64,000 bases of DNA, from positions 6,374,001 through 6,438,000 of the forward strand of contig NZ_CP109171.1 of NCBI RefSeq assembly GCF_036246005.1, in the 5' to 3' direction. Within the stretch, counting starts at the first letter, position 1; every line of letters begins with the position of its first letter. The notes under the pieces are model-generated. The model was not told the origin of the DNA. It was given only the letters and a program-made list of their open reading frames with translations, and searched no databases. Source of the stretch: Streptomyces sp. NBC_01723. GTDB lineage: Bacteria; Actinomycetota; Actinomycetes; Streptomycetales; Streptomycetaceae. The translations under genes and the position numbers were made by a program. Below are positions 33,877 through 42,690 of the stretch, piece after piece.

Positions 33877-35471
33877 AGACTCCCTCCCGCCCGGGCGGCC
33901 TCGGTGATGGCGCCGGAGGCGATCATCTCCACGACCGCGGCGATGTCGCCGTCCATCTGCCGGTCCTTGGCGGCGAACGGGACCTCCTTGCGGATGCGCG
34001 CGTGCACGGCCTTGGTGCGGGGGCTCATCTCGTCGACGCCGCGCAGCTCGACGGCCTGGCAGGCGGCGAGGAGGTGGATGGCCGCGACCTCCCGGGTCAG
34101 CTCGATCACGTTGCGCGCGTCGCGTGCCGCGATCGGGGCCATGCTGACCTTGTCCTGGTTGTGGGCCTCGGTGGAGCGGGAGAACGTGGAGGCCGGACCG
34201 GCGTGCTTGAGCGCCTCGGCGGTGAGCGACGAGCACGCGATCTGCATGCCCTTGAAGCCGTGCTGCAGCCCGGCCTCGGTGTCGTCGTCGTCCACCCGGG
34301 CGATCAGGTTCGGGGTGAGGCCGTTGTTGAACTTCTCGTCGACCAGCAGCGCGAGCTGCCGGTCGAGCAGGTCGGCGACGCCGGCGACGGCCGTCTTCAG
34401 CGAGTCCATCGCGGTGACGACGTGCCCGCCGTAGAAGTTGCCGCCGCTGTACACCGCGCCCGTGGAAGGGTCGAACAGCGGGTTGTCGCTGGAGGAGTTG
34501 ATCTCGACCGTCATCCAGGTGCGGACCCAGTCGAGCATGTCCCGCAGCACGCCGTTGACGTGCGGGGCGCAGCGCAGCGAGTAGCGGTCCTGGATGCTGC
34601 GCGTGAGCCGCTGGTAGTGGCGGCCGTCCAGCGGGACGTTCAGGTCGACGACCTGGTCGTACGTCATCGCCAGCGAGGAGCCCTCGAGCATCTGGTGGAT
34701 GTACGCGGCGCTCGCGCCCTGGCCGCTGTGCGGCTTCTCGTTGTGGATGAACGGCGCGTAGTGGCCCCGGTTGCCGAGCATCCCCTCGCCGGCCAGCGCG
34801 GTGCAGATGTCCGCCACGTCGGCGAGTTCGGCCGCCGCCTCGGTGTTCAGGACGGCGAACGCCGCGCTGAAGGAGGTGCCGTTGATCAGCGCCAGCCCGT
34901 CCTTGGCCTCCAGCGTCACCGGCTTCAGGCCCAGTTCGGCCAGCACCTCCGCGGTCTGCCGGGTCTCGCCGCGGTGGCGCACCTTGCCCTGGCCCGTCAG
35001 GGCGTGGGCGAGGTAGCACAGCGGAACGAGGTCACCGCTGGCGCCGACCGAGCCGCGCTCGGGGACGGTCGGGAGGATGTCGTGCTTGAGGAAGTCCAGC
35101 AGCAGCTCCACGACGGGGAGGCTGACGCCGGAGTTGCCCCGGGCCAGGCAGTTGGCGCGGATCAGCACGGTGGCGCGCACGACCTCGTCGGAGGCGAGCG
35201 GGCCGGTTCCGTTCAGGTGGTAGCGGATCAGCTCGTTCTGGAGTCGCGCGGTCTTCTCCGGTGATATCTGCCGGTTGACGCTGTCACCGAAACCCGTCGT
35301 CACCCCGTAAATGGGCTTGCCGGTCGCGAGGATTTCCAGCTTCAGGTTCCGGGAGGCGTTCATCGCCCGCAACGCGTCCTCGGAGACCGCGAATTCCGAA
35401 CCTTCGCGGGATGCGGCGGCCACGGTCTGGGAGATGGTCAGGCCGCGCCCGTCAATCTTCATGGTGGTCAC
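33873..35471 (-). CDS. Aromatic amino acid ammonia-lyase, probable tyrosine ammonia-lyase
   Basis: A 532-residue MIO enzyme of the histidine/phenylalanine/tyrosine ammonia-lyase family. The MIO tripeptide ASG lies in GSVGASGDLVPLCYLAHAL. YGVTTGFGDSV and SSSDNPLFD are conserved. The selectivity loop reads RLQNELIRYHLNGTGP; a Tyr-His-Leu in this position resembles tyrosine-selective lyases rather than the Ser-His of histidine ammonia-lyases. It would give p-coumarate for the UbiD decarboxylase. The start is placed at GTG 35471 behind AAAGGTG; ATG 35462 is the alternative. It is divergent from griI. Confidence 0.88.
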   Translation of the reverse strand: MTTMKIDGRGLTISQTVAAASREGSEFAVSEDALRAMNASRNLKLEILATGKPIYGVTTGFGDSVNRQISPEKTARLQNELIRYHLNGTGPLASDEVVRATVLIRANCLARGNSGVSLPVVELLLDFLKHDILPTVPERGSVGASGDLVPLCYLAHALTGQGKVRHRGETRQTAEVLAELGLKPVTLEAKDGLALINGTSFSAAFAVLNTEAAAELADVADICTALAGEGMLGNRGHYAPFIHNEKPHSGQGASAAYIHQMLEGSSLAMTYDQVVDLNVPLDGRHYQRLTRSIQDRYSLRCAPHVNGVLRDMLDWVRTWMTVEINSSSDNPLFDPSTGAVYSGGNFYGGHVVTAMDSLKTAVAGVADLLDRQLALLVDEKFNNGLTPNLIARVDDDDTEAGLQHGFKGMQIACSSLTAEALKHAGPASTFSRSTEAHNQDKVSMAPIAARDARNVIELTREVAAIHLLAACQAVELRGVDEMSPRTKAVHARIRKEVPFAAKDRQMDGDIAAVVEMIASGAITEAARAGGSL

Positions 35472-35527
35472 TTTGTGGACACCTTTCTCGCCGGTTGCCC
35501 ACGAGTCTTGACCGCCGATGTTTCTCG

Positions 35528-35579
35528 CCGATATCGGAAAGGCGTGGCACGCGATATACGGATGAGACACCGAAGATAC
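35528..35579 (+). promoter_or_regulatory. SARP-like repeats in the divergent ammonia-lyase/griI promoter
   Basis: CCGATAT (35528), GCGATAT (35551) and AAGATAC (35573) are spaced 23 and 22 bases, close to two helical turns. GCGATAT is shared with the site at 29904-29921. The 160-base intergenic region must hold both divergent promoters. Confidence 0.45.
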
Positions 35580-35631
35580 GCGCTCTCTTCAGGGTTGATC
35601 CAAGACCGGCACGGAGAAATGAGGAACCCCC

Positions 35632-36405
35632 ATGATCTCCAATGGCGCGTTCGGCAGGCGACTCCGCCTGCGGCGCCTGTACCGAAACGATTCCGAACGG
35701 CTGTTGATCGTGCCGCTGGACCATTCGGTGAGCCAGGGACCGATCACCGGCGGCGAAGGGATCGACGCGCTCGTGGGCCGACTGGCCGCCAACCGGGTGG
35801 ACGTGATCGTCCTGCACAAGGGCAGCCTCCGGCACGTCGATCCCGCCTGGTTCGGCAGCACCTCGCTCATGGTCCATCTGAGCGCCAGCACCGTGCACGC
35901 TCCCGACCCGGACGCCAAGTACCTGGTGGCCGGCGTCGAGGAGAGTCTGCGGCTGGGCGCGGACGCGGTGAGCGTGCACGTCAACCTGGGCTCGGACGGC
36001 GAGCAGCGGCAGATATCCGATCTGGCGGTGGTCGCCGAGGCCTGCGACCGCTGGAACGTGCCGCTGCTGGCCATGATGTATCCCCGTGGTCCCAGGATCA
36101 GCGATCCCCGCGACCCCGCGCTGGTGGCGCACGCGGTGACCCTGGCCGCCGATCTCGGCGCCGACCTGGTGAAGGCCCCGTACGTCGGCTCGGTGACGGA
36201 GATGAAGGAGATCGTCGCCCGCTCGCCGGTCCCGGTCATCACCGTCGGCGGGCCGCGCAACGACGACGAGGGCCAGGTCCTCGCCCACGTCAGCGAGGCG
36301 CTCAGCGCCGGCGTCGCGGGCGTGGCGATGGGCCGCAACGTTTTCGAGGCGCCCGATCCCGGCGTCATGGCCGCGAAGCTGGCCGACCTCATCCACAGTG
36401 AGTGA
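35632..36405 (+). CDS. griI: GriI-type aldolase (2-amino-4,5-dihydroxy-6-oxo-7-(phosphooxy)heptanoate synthase)
   Basis: A 257-residue DhnA-type class I aldolase. Homologue GriI joins L-aspartate 4-semialdehyde and dihydroxyacetone phosphate to the C7 precursor of 3-amino-4-hydroxybenzoate, outside the shikimate pathway. LLIVPLDHSVSQGP, VIVLHKGSLRHV and the Schiff-base lysine region GADLVKAPYVGSV are visible, with VITVGGPRNDDEGQ and GVAMGRNVFEAPD near the phosphate site. Its length matches GriI/NspI/AsuA1-type enzymes. The griH gene follows after 18 bases. Archaeal-type shikimate use (AroA') is a family alternative but unlikely here. Confidence 0.9.
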   Translation: MISNGAFGRRLRLRRLYRNDSERLLIVPLDHSVSQGPITGGEGIDALVGRLAANRVDVIVLHKGSLRHVDPAWFGSTSLMVHLSASTVHAPDPDAKYLVAGVEESLRLGADAVSVHVNLGSDGEQRQISDLAVVAEACDRWNVPLLAMMYPRGPRISDPRDPALVAHAVTLAADLGADLVKAPYVGSVTEMKEIVARSPVPVITVGGPRNDDEGQVLAHVSEALSAGVAGVAMGRNVFEAPDPGVMAAKLADLIHSE

Positions 36406-36423
36406 CTTCTAGGAGCCCTGCAC

Positions 36424-37530
36424 ATGAAGCTCAGTTGGCTGGACATCCGCAACGTCGACGAGGCGCGGGACGCCATCGTCCAGGAGGCGCTGCACCAGCG
36501 GGTCGACGGCATCGTCGCGGCGGACCCGGCATCCCTGGAGGGGCTGCCCCCGACCGTCACCAAGGTGCTGTTCCCCCGCGGCAAGCCCCTCCCGGAGGAC
36601 TTCGGCGAGGCCACCGTGGTCATCGTGGACCCCGACTTCCACAAGATCACGCCCGCCGAGCTGAAGCTCAAACACCCGGAGCTGGAATTCGGCCGCTTCG
36701 TGGAGATCATCGACGCGAAGACGCTGGAGGACGCCTGCGAGTCGGCGCGCACCGAACAGTGGAGCCTGCTGCTGTTCCGCGACCCGACCAAGATCCCGCT
36801 GGAGATCGTCATCGCGGCGTCCGCGGCCTCCCGGGGCAGCCTCATCACGGTGGCGGCCGACGTCGAGGAGGCCGAGATCATCTTCGGGGTGCTCGAACAC
36901 GGCTCCGACGGCGTCATGATGGCGCCCCGCAAGGTCGGCGACGCCATCGCCCTGAAGGCCGTGGTCAACGCCGAGACCCCCGACCTGACCCTGACCGAGC
37001 TGGAGGTCGTCAGCACCGAGCACGTCGGCATGGGCGAGCGTGCGTGCGTCGACACCTGCACCTACTTCCGCAAGGACGAGGGCATCCTGGTCGGGTCGCA
37101 CTCCAAGGGCATGATCCTCTGCGTCAGCGAGACGCACCCGCTGCCGTACATGCCGACCCGCCCGTTCCGGGTGAACGCCGGCGCCATCCACTCGTACACG
37201 CTGTCCAAGGACGGCCGCACCAACTACCTCAGCGAGCTGAAGGCCGGCAGCAAGGTGGTGGCGTCCGACATCGAGGGCCGCACCCGGCTCGTCACCGTCG
37301 GCCGCGTCAAGATCGAGACGAGGCCGCTCATCTCGGTGAACGCGGTCGCCGCCGACGGCCGCGAGGTCAATCTGATCCTCCAGGACGACTGGCACGTGCG
37401 GGTGCTCGGCCCGGGCGGCAAGGTCCTCAACAGCACCGAGCTGAAGCCCGGCGACAAGGTGCTCGGCTTCCTGCCCACGGAGGACCGGCACGTCGGCTAC
37501 CCGCTCGACGAGTTCTGCCTCGAGACGTGA
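36424..37530 (+). CDS. griH: GriH-type 3-amino-4-hydroxybenzoate synthase (DHQ synthase II family)
   Basis: A 368-residue 3-dehydroquinate synthase II family protein. Homologue GriH cyclises and aromatises the C7 aldol product to 3-amino-4-hydroxybenzoate. Family segments are MKLSWLDIRNVDEARDAIVQ, VDTCTYFRKDEGILVGSHS and PYMPTRPFRVNAGAIHSYT. The pair griI-griH is diagnostic for 3,4-AHBA-derived products such as grixazone, ferroverdin, bagremycin and manumycin-type compounds. It is in one operon with griI and the next small gene. Confidence 0.92.
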   Translation: MKLSWLDIRNVDEARDAIVQEALHQRVDGIVAADPASLEGLPPTVTKVLFPRGKPLPEDFGEATVVIVDPDFHKITPAELKLKHPELEFGRFVEIIDAKTLEDACESARTEQWSLLLFRDPTKIPLEIVIAASAASRGSLITVAADVEEAEIIFGVLEHGSDGVMMAPRKVGDAIALKAVVNAETPDLTLTELEVVSTEHVGMGERACVDTCTYFRKDEGILVGSHSKGMILCVSETHPLPYMPTRPFRVNAGAIHSYTLSKDGRTNYLSELKAGSKVVASDIEGRTRLVTVGRVKIETRPLISVNAVAADGREVNLILQDDWHVRVLGPGGKVLNSTELKPGDKVLGFLPTEDRHVGYPLDEFCLET

Positions 37531-37534
37531 CGTA

Positions 37535-37897
37535 GTGGACGCGCTCCTGTACGTCCCGGTCCGGGGCGGCGACCCCGAGGACGTGGCGGCCGTCCTGCGG
37601 ACGGCCAGGCCGGGTGCCGGCCGGGAGCGGGTCGGCCTCGCCTTCACCGGCGAGGACCGGCTCCACGCCGCGCTGGGACCCACCCAGCGGTGGACCCGGT
37701 TGTCCCGGCCCGCGCTCCTGGCGCTGCTCCGGCCACTGGGAATCGAGCACATCCGGATCGACCCGCTCTACGTCGGACCGGAGATGCCGAGGATGCCGGA
37801 GGCGGCCGACCTGCCGGACGTGGAGGTCCGCGAGGACGGACGCGTCCTGGCCGGTGCGCGACGGTACGCCCAGTGGCTGCCGGACGAGGTGTGGTGA
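37535..37897 (+). CDS. Small SAV_915/SseB-like protein
   Basis: A 120-residue protein (ALLYVPVRGGDPEDVAAVLR, VGLAFTGEDRLHAALG, LRPLGIEHIRIDPLYVGP) resembling the small SAV_915-type actinomycete proteins of unknown role. It starts with GTG four bases after griH, so it is co-expressed with the 3,4-AHBA genes. No catalytic residues are evident. Confidence 0.7.
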   Translation: MDALLYVPVRGGDPEDVAAVLRTARPGAGRERVGLAFTGEDRLHAALGPTQRWTRLSRPALLALLRPLGIEHIRIDPLYVGPEMPRMPEAADLPDVEVREDGRVLAGARRYAQWLPDEVW

Positions 37898-37963
37898 CGG
37901 TCGGTTCCGGCCACCGTCACCGGCCTGCCGCCGCCAAGTGGCGTACTGTGGTGGCAGATTGGG

Positions 37964-37982
37964 ACAGGCAAGGCTTACCTCA
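37964..37982 (+). promoter_or_regulatory. Iron-box-like site (IdeR/DmdR type) before the LuxR gene
   Basis: ACAGGCAAGGCTTACCTCA agrees with the consensus TTAGGTTAGGCTTACCTAA at about 15 of 19 positions by eye, counting A or T at position 7. It lies 36 bases before the LuxR-family start, a position suitable for iron-dependent repression. Confidence 0.55.
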
Positions 37983-38017
37983 TCATCCGCGGACCACCCC
38001 GGAACGGAGTGCCGGAG

Positions 38018-39124
38018 ATGCCCACTGCGCTCGGTCGCGACGAACTCCTCCTGCGTGCCGGACGCGCGGACAGCCCGCACACGCTGTTCAGCACCCTCGC
38101 GACGCAACTGCGCAGGGCGGTCCCGTACGACGCGGCGGTCTGGCGGGCCACCGACCCCGAGACCGGCATGATCACGTCACCGATCCTCGCGGAGAACATC
38201 GAGGATCACAGCTGTGCCGTCTACTGGCAGTACGAGCTGTTCACGGAGAAGATCAACCTGTTCCGGGACCTCGCGCGGGCGCCGGTGCCGGTGGCCAGTC
38301 TGTGGGAGAGCACCGGGGGCGAGCCCGAGCGCAGTTCCCTGTACCGGGGCTTTCTGGCGCCGCGCGGGGTGCACGACGAGTTGCGTGCCGTGCTGCGGGT
38401 GGACGGCCGCCCCCACGGGTACGTCAGCCTGTTCCGGGAGAAGGGGCGGGCGGAGTTCTCCACCGGGGAGCGCAGGTTCATAGAGGAGCTGGCTGCGCCG
38501 ATCGCCCGCCTGATCAGGGCGCACGCCAAGAAGCGCCCCGATCCCTCGGCCGGCGCGCTGACCGGCACAGGGCTGCTGCTGTTCGACGCCGAGGGCGCCC
38601 TCGTCTCCGTCAACGACGAGGCGCGGCGCTATCTGGAGGAGATGCCGCAGGGCCCCGCCTCGCTCACCGCCCTCGGTCTGCGCGTACCCCTGTGGGTGCA
38701 CGGCACCGCGATGCGGGCCAGGGCGATCGCCGAGGAGGGCGGCGGGGACACCGCGCGGATCAGGATGCGCACCCGCACGGGCCGCTGGCTGGTGTGCCAC
38801 GCGTCCTGCCTGCGCGGGTCCGACGGGCGCCTGGGCGTCTCCGCGGTGATCATCGAGCGCGCCCCGGTCTCCGACGTCACCCCGCTCGTCGTGCAGGCCT
38901 ACGAGCTGTCGGAACGGGAGCTCGAGGTCACCCGGCAGGTGGCACGCGGCCTGTCCACCAGCGGGATCTCCGAGGAGCTCCACCTGTCCCCGCACACCGT
39001 GCGCGACCACATCAAGGCGATCTTCGAGAAGCTCGGCGTCTCCAGCCGCGGCGAGCTGGTGGGCCGGCTGTTCACCGAGTACTACGAGCCCACGGGCCCC
39101 TCCGCCACCGACCTGCGCGGTTAG
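38018..39124 (+). CDS. LuxR-family regulator with an N-terminal GAF-like domain
   Basis: A 368-residue regulator. Residues 10-175 look like a GAF-type sensor domain (LATQLRRAVPYDAAVWRATD, LRAVLRVDGRPHGYVSLFRE). The C-terminal LuxR helix-turn-helix is YELSERELEVTRQVARGLST followed by SGISEELHLSPHTVRDHIKA. The ATG at 38018 has GGAACGGAG upstream; GTG 38009 is possible. An iron-box-like element in its promoter suggests an iron input to the cluster (inference). Confidence 0.87.
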   Translation: MPTALGRDELLLRAGRADSPHTLFSTLATQLRRAVPYDAAVWRATDPETGMITSPILAENIEDHSCAVYWQYELFTEKINLFRDLARAPVPVASLWESTGGEPERSSLYRGFLAPRGVHDELRAVLRVDGRPHGYVSLFREKGRAEFSTGERRFIEELAAPIARLIRAHAKKRPDPSAGALTGTGLLLFDAEGALVSVNDEARRYLEEMPQGPASLTALGLRVPLWVHGTAMRARAIAEEGGGDTARIRMRTRTGRWLVCHASCLRGSDGRLGVSAVIIERAPVSDVTPLVVQAYELSERELEVTRQVARGLSTSGISEELHLSPHTVRDHIKAIFEKLGVSSRGELVGRLFTEYYEPTGPSATDLRG

Positions 39125-39129
39125 GGCGC

Positions 39130-39222
39130 GGGCCCGCCGCCGCGGATCAGGGGCGGACCCGGGCCCGCCGCCGCGGAGCAGGGGGGACCCGGACCCGCCG
39201 CCGCGGATCAGGCGGTGGACCC
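39130..39222 (+). repeat. Three tandem 30-32 bp repeats
   Basis: GGGCCCGCCGCCGCGG followed by ATCAGG or AGCAGG and a GGACC end occurs at 39130-39160, 39161-39190 and, slightly changed, 39191-39222. It lies directly after the LuxR stop. The rest of the 277-base gap to 39401 shows only the AGGAAG ribosome site of the next gene. Confidence 0.6.
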
Positions 39223-39401
39223 GGGTCCACCGCGCCGAGAAAACCGACCCGACCCTCAAGAACCGACCGCACCGCGGCGCCGCGCAGGCGGCCGTCCCAG
39301 CGGCCGTGCCCACGCGCGCCCGAGGCCGTACGCGCCCAACGCCGTGCGCGGGGCCGGCCTGTGCCCGGACCCGGCCGCGGAGCAGCTACCAGGAAGCGAA
39401 G

Positions 39402-40097
39402 ATGCCCATCCCACCCATGCCGTACGGCGCACCGCCGTACGCGCCACCCCGGACCGGGGGCCCGAAGTTCACCGTGCTGCTCGGCCCCGACTACGCGGGC
39501 AAGTCGTCGGTGCTGCGGCGCTTCGCCGACAGCGGCTCCTGGACGGTGGTCACCTGCGACCAGGGTCCGCTCGACACGGACTACCCCTTGATCGGCCGGG
39601 CCCGCCGGGAACTGCTGCCCGAGGCGCTCGGGGCGCCGGCCGGACGCTACTCGCCGGACGTCCTCCTCACCCTGATGCAGCTGGCCGTGGTGCACATGCG
39701 CGACCGCGTGACCGGCGCACCGCCCGGACGGCCGGTGATCGTGGACTCGTACTACCTGAAGATCCTCGCCAAGTGCACGCTGCTCGGATACGCCAATCCG
39801 TCGCTGTTCTCCTGGTGGCGGTCGTTCCCGCAGCCCGACCGGGTCGTCTACCTCGACGTTCCGCCCGCCGTCGCCTGGGAACGCAGCGGACGGGGAGCGG
39901 CGCTGAACCCCATGGAGCACTACGGCGACACGCCCACCGAGGAAGGGTTCACCCGGTTCCAGGACGACCTGCGCGACATGCTGCGGACAGAGGTGGCGGG
40001 CATGAGGGTGACCACCCTCCAACAGGGCTCCGGCATCGACCGTGCCGTCGACGCCGTGGACGCCGTCGTGCACACGGGACGTGGGGCCGGTGTCTGA
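39402..40097 (+). CDS. P-loop kinase-like protein (thymidylate kinase-like)
   Basis: A 231-residue P-loop protein of the nucleoside-monophosphate kinase type. The Walker A region is VLLGPDYAGKSSVLRRF near residue 30, with Tyr where thymidylate kinases have Gly. PVIVDSYYLKILAKCTLLGY matches the DR(Y/F) region and RVVYLDVPPAVAWERSGRG the lid/LDVP region. It is unlikely to be the housekeeping dTMP kinase; it may phosphorylate a small molecule or be a non-catalytic relative. The ATG at 39402 follows AGGAAG. It overlaps the GH3 gene by eight bases and heads the right-hand operon. Confidence 0.7.
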   Translation: MPIPPMPYGAPPYAPPRTGGPKFTVLLGPDYAGKSSVLRRFADSGSWTVVTCDQGPLDTDYPLIGRARRELLPEALGAPAGRYSPDVLLTLMQLAVVHMRDRVTGAPPGRPVIVDSYYLKILAKCTLLGYANPSLFSWWRSFPQPDRVVYLDVPPAVAWERSGRGAALNPMEHYGDTPTEEGFTRFQDDLRDMLRTEVAGMRVTTLQQGSGIDRAVDAVDAVVHTGRGAGV

Positions 40098-41781
40098 CGT
40101 GGGAGAGGAACGGTTCGCCGCCTACCGGCAAAGGGTGCTGGCCGAGCGGGACGGGCTGCGCAAGGCGCTCGGGGACGTGCGGGCGGCACAGGACGGCGCC
40201 CTGCGGCACCTGCTGGACGCGAACGCCGACACCGAGTTCGGGCGGCGCCACGGGTTCGCCCGCTGCCGGGGTGTCGACGACTTCCGCGCGGCCGTCCCCA
40301 TCGCCGACTACGAGGCCCTCGGCCCCTGGATGGAGGCCGCCGCCGCCGGCCGGCCCAACGTGCTGAGCGCCGATCCCCCCGTGGTCTTCTTCAAGAGCAG
40401 CGGCAGCACCGGCGACAGCAAACGCATACCGGTCACCCGGGAGTTCATGCGGACCTGCTTCTTCCCGCCCTACTACGCGGCCTGGGCGAACATCGTCGAG
40501 CACCACCCGGAAGCCGTCCGCAGGCCCGACGCCACGCTCAACCTCAAGCACGACCCCGCGCCCGCCCCCGCCGCGACCCGTTCCGGCCACCCGCATCTCG
40601 GCGCCAGCCAGGTCGACTTCGGCCGCGCCTTCGGCGAACGGCTGTCGGCGGAACCGGGCAGCCGCGCCCCCTGGAGCACCCTGCCCTCGTTCGTGGACCC
40701 GGCCGACCACCTCCAGCGCTGCTACGTACGGCTGCGCGCCGCCATGGCGCACGACGTGCGCTGCGTCATCGGCATCAACCCCGCCGTGGTGGCCGCGCTG
40801 CCCCATCAACTGGTCCAGTGGTGGCCGCGCCTGGTCAAGGACGTGCACGACGGCACGGTCGACGGCCGCCCGGGGCCCGAGCCCGACCCGGAGCGCGCCA
40901 GGCTCCTGGACCGGCTCGCCGAACGCGCCGGCGCCCCGCTGCCCGCCCACGTCTGGCCGCGCATGGAGCTGCTGTTCTGCTGGACCACCGGACTGTCCTC
41001 GCTCTACCTTCCCCGGCTGCGCGAGGTGTTCGGCCCCCGGGTGAGCGCGCTGCCCGCTCCCGCGGCGGCGTCGGAGGGCTTCGTCGCCGTGGCCCTGGAC
41101 CGGCATCCCACGGCCGGGTCGCCCGCGGTCACCGGCGGACTGCTGGAGTTCGTCGACGCCGACGACGACCTGCTGCCCGACAGCGACACGCTGCTCTGCG
41201 ACGAACTGACGCCGGGCGGCGAGTACCACGTCGTCCTCAGCCACGTCGGCGGCCTCTACCGGTACGCCCTCGGCGACGTGGTGCGCGTCGTGGACCGGAC
41301 CGAGGGCGTGCCCCGGCTCGAGTACGCCGGCCGCCGCACCCTGTCCGACGCCGCCGGTGAACGGCTGCGCGAGGGACACGTGGTGAGCGCGCTGCACGGC
41401 GCGACCCGGGCCACCGGCCTGGAGATCCGCAACGCCACCTGCCGGGTCACCGGGTCCCCCGCCCGGCCGGGCCCACCGGAGCCCGGTGCGGACGGCCCGC
41501 AGCGGTACGCCTTCGCCGTGGAGCCGTTCGGCCGCTGGTCGCACGAGGAGACCGAGGCGTTCGCCCGGGCCCTGGACAGCGCGCTCGGCGGGCGGTCCGA
41601 CGGGTACCGCGCGGCTCGCGTGAGCGCCCGCCTCGGCGCTCCCGACCTGCACCACGTCGCGCCCGGCGGGTTCGCCTCCGAGTGGCAGGACAGGGTCGCC
41701 CGGGGCACGCGGCCGGCCCAGGTGAAGGACCGGGTCTTCCAGAACGACGACGCGGCGTGGCGCCGGCTGCTCGACGCCTGA
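40090..41781 (+). CDS. GH3-type acyl-adenylate/amide synthetase
   Basis: A 563-residue protein of the GH3 auxin-responsive family. Plant members adenylate a carboxylic acid (jasmonate, indole acetate, benzoates) and transfer it to an amino acid. The phosphate loop is VFFKSSGSTGDSKRIPVTRE. The hinge region is LYRYALGDVVRVVD, and the C-terminal fragment ends AQVKDRVFQNDDAAWRRLL (K near RPAQVKD, typical GH3 end). Bacterial GH3 proteins are little studied. In a benzoate-making cluster it may join 3-amino-4-hydroxybenzoate to an amine or phenol (inference). The GTG start at 40090 overlaps the kinase-like gene; GTG 40081 or 40099 is possible. Confidence 0.8.
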   Translation: MSDVGEERFAAYRQRVLAERDGLRKALGDVRAAQDGALRHLLDANADTEFGRRHGFARCRGVDDFRAAVPIADYEALGPWMEAAAAGRPNVLSADPPVVFFKSSGSTGDSKRIPVTREFMRTCFFPPYYAAWANIVEHHPEAVRRPDATLNLKHDPAPAPAATRSGHPHLGASQVDFGRAFGERLSAEPGSRAPWSTLPSFVDPADHLQRCYVRLRAAMAHDVRCVIGINPAVVAALPHQLVQWWPRLVKDVHDGTVDGRPGPEPDPERARLLDRLAERAGAPLPAHVWPRMELLFCWTTGLSSLYLPRLREVFGPRVSALPAPAAASEGFVAVALDRHPTAGSPAVTGGLLEFVDADDDLLPDSDTLLCDELTPGGEYHVVLSHVGGLYRYALGDVVRVVDRTEGVPRLEYAGRRTLSDAAGERLREGHVVSALHGATRATGLEIRNATCRVTGSPARPGPPEPGADGPQRYAFAVEPFGRWSHEETEAFARALDSALGGRSDGYRAARVSARLGAPDLHHVAPGGFASEWQDRVARGTRPAQVKDRVFQNDDAAWRRLLDA

Positions 41782-41823
41782 GCGGCCCGCACCCCGCACC
41801 TTCCCGATCTTCAAGGAGCATCC

Positions 41824-42690
41824 GTGGAAACACTCGACGCGGTCGCCAGGACCTCCCTCCTGACGGCGGCTCTGCGAGCCCAGGAGAGCAGGCGTCCGGA
41901 CCGGTTGTTCCGGGACCCGTACGCCGCCCGGCTGGCCGGCGTCCTCGGCACCGACCTGTTCGGCCGGATCGGCGACGCCACCCGGCCGAACCGCACCGGC
42001 TCCGCGCGACCCGTACCCAGCACGTTCGCCTACAACGCCATCAGGACCCGGTACTTCGACGACGTCCTGCTCGCCCGCATCGCGGAGGCCGATCGTCCCC
42101 AGGTCGTGATCGCCGCGGCCGGCATGGACACCCGGGCCCACCGGCTGCCCTGGCCGTGCCCCGTCGACGTCTTCGAACTCGACCGCCCGGCCGTCCTCGC
42201 CGCCAAGGAGTCGGTGCTGCGCGCCGAGCCGGCGCCCCCGCGAGCGACCCGGCACCAGGTCGGCGCCGACCTGCTCGGCCCGGACTGGACCGCCGCGCTC
42301 ACCGAGGCCGGCTACGACCCGGACCGGCCCTCGGTCTGGCTGCTCGAGGGAATCCTCTACTACCTCACCGAGGAACAGGTCGGACAGGTGCTGGGCCGGG
42401 TGCGGGACGCCGCCGCGCCCGGCAGCACGGTCGCCGCGGACCTGGTCAGCGCCACGGCCCTCACCGCACCCGCCGTCGCGCCGCTGCTCGCGGTGTTCGA
42501 GACCTGGGGCTGCCCGTGGCTGTCCGGGCACGACGAGCCGGAGGCCCTGTTCGCCGCGTACGGCATCGAGGCGACGGTCCGGCAACCCGGCGAGCCCGGC
42601 GCCGACTTCGGCCGCTGGCCCGACCCGGTCCCCCCGCGGCACATCCCCGGGACCGGCCGCGTCTTCCTCGTCCAGGGCCGGCTCCTGTGA
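41824..42690 (+). CDS. SAM-dependent methyltransferase, leucine carboxyl methyltransferase-like
   Basis: A 288-residue class I O-methyltransferase of the PPM/LCMT type common in actinomycete clusters. VARTSLLTAALRAQESRRPD with FRDPYAARLAG forms the family N-terminus. The SAM motif reads VVIAAAGMDTRAHRLPWP, with Ala for the usual Gly. DVFELDRPAVLAAK and WLLEGILYYLTEEQV follow. It starts with GTG behind AAGGAG and overlaps the next gene as GTGA. Likely acceptors are a phenol or a carboxylate of the cluster product. Confidence 0.83.
   Translation: METLDAVARTSLLTAALRAQESRRPDRLFRDPYAARLAGVLGTDLFGRIGDATRPNRTGSARPVPSTFAYNAIRTRYFDDVLLARIAEADRPQVVIAAAGMDTRAHRLPWPCPVDVFELDRPAVLAAKESVLRAEPAPPRATRHQVGADLLGPDWTAALTEAGYDPDRPSVWLLEGILYYLTEEQVGQVLGRVRDAAAPGSTVAADLVSATALTAPAVAPLLAVFETWGCPWLSGHDEPEALFAAYGIEATVRQPGEPGADFGRWPDPVPPRHIPGTGRVFLVQGRLL

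Noticed and set aside
27411..37530. A grixazone cluster
   Set aside because: griI, griH and the oxidase/chaperone homologues fit, but the carboxylic acid reductase genes that make the grixazone aldehyde are not seen. The ammonia-lyase plus UbiD/UbiX point to a vinylphenol ester instead.
39130..39222. CRISPR-like repeats
   Set aside because: The units are directly tandem without spacers, and no cas gene is present.
39402..40097. The housekeeping thymidylate kinase
   Set aside because: The Walker region and length fit the fold, but key residues differ and the gene is locked in a biosynthetic operon by overlap with the GH3 gene.
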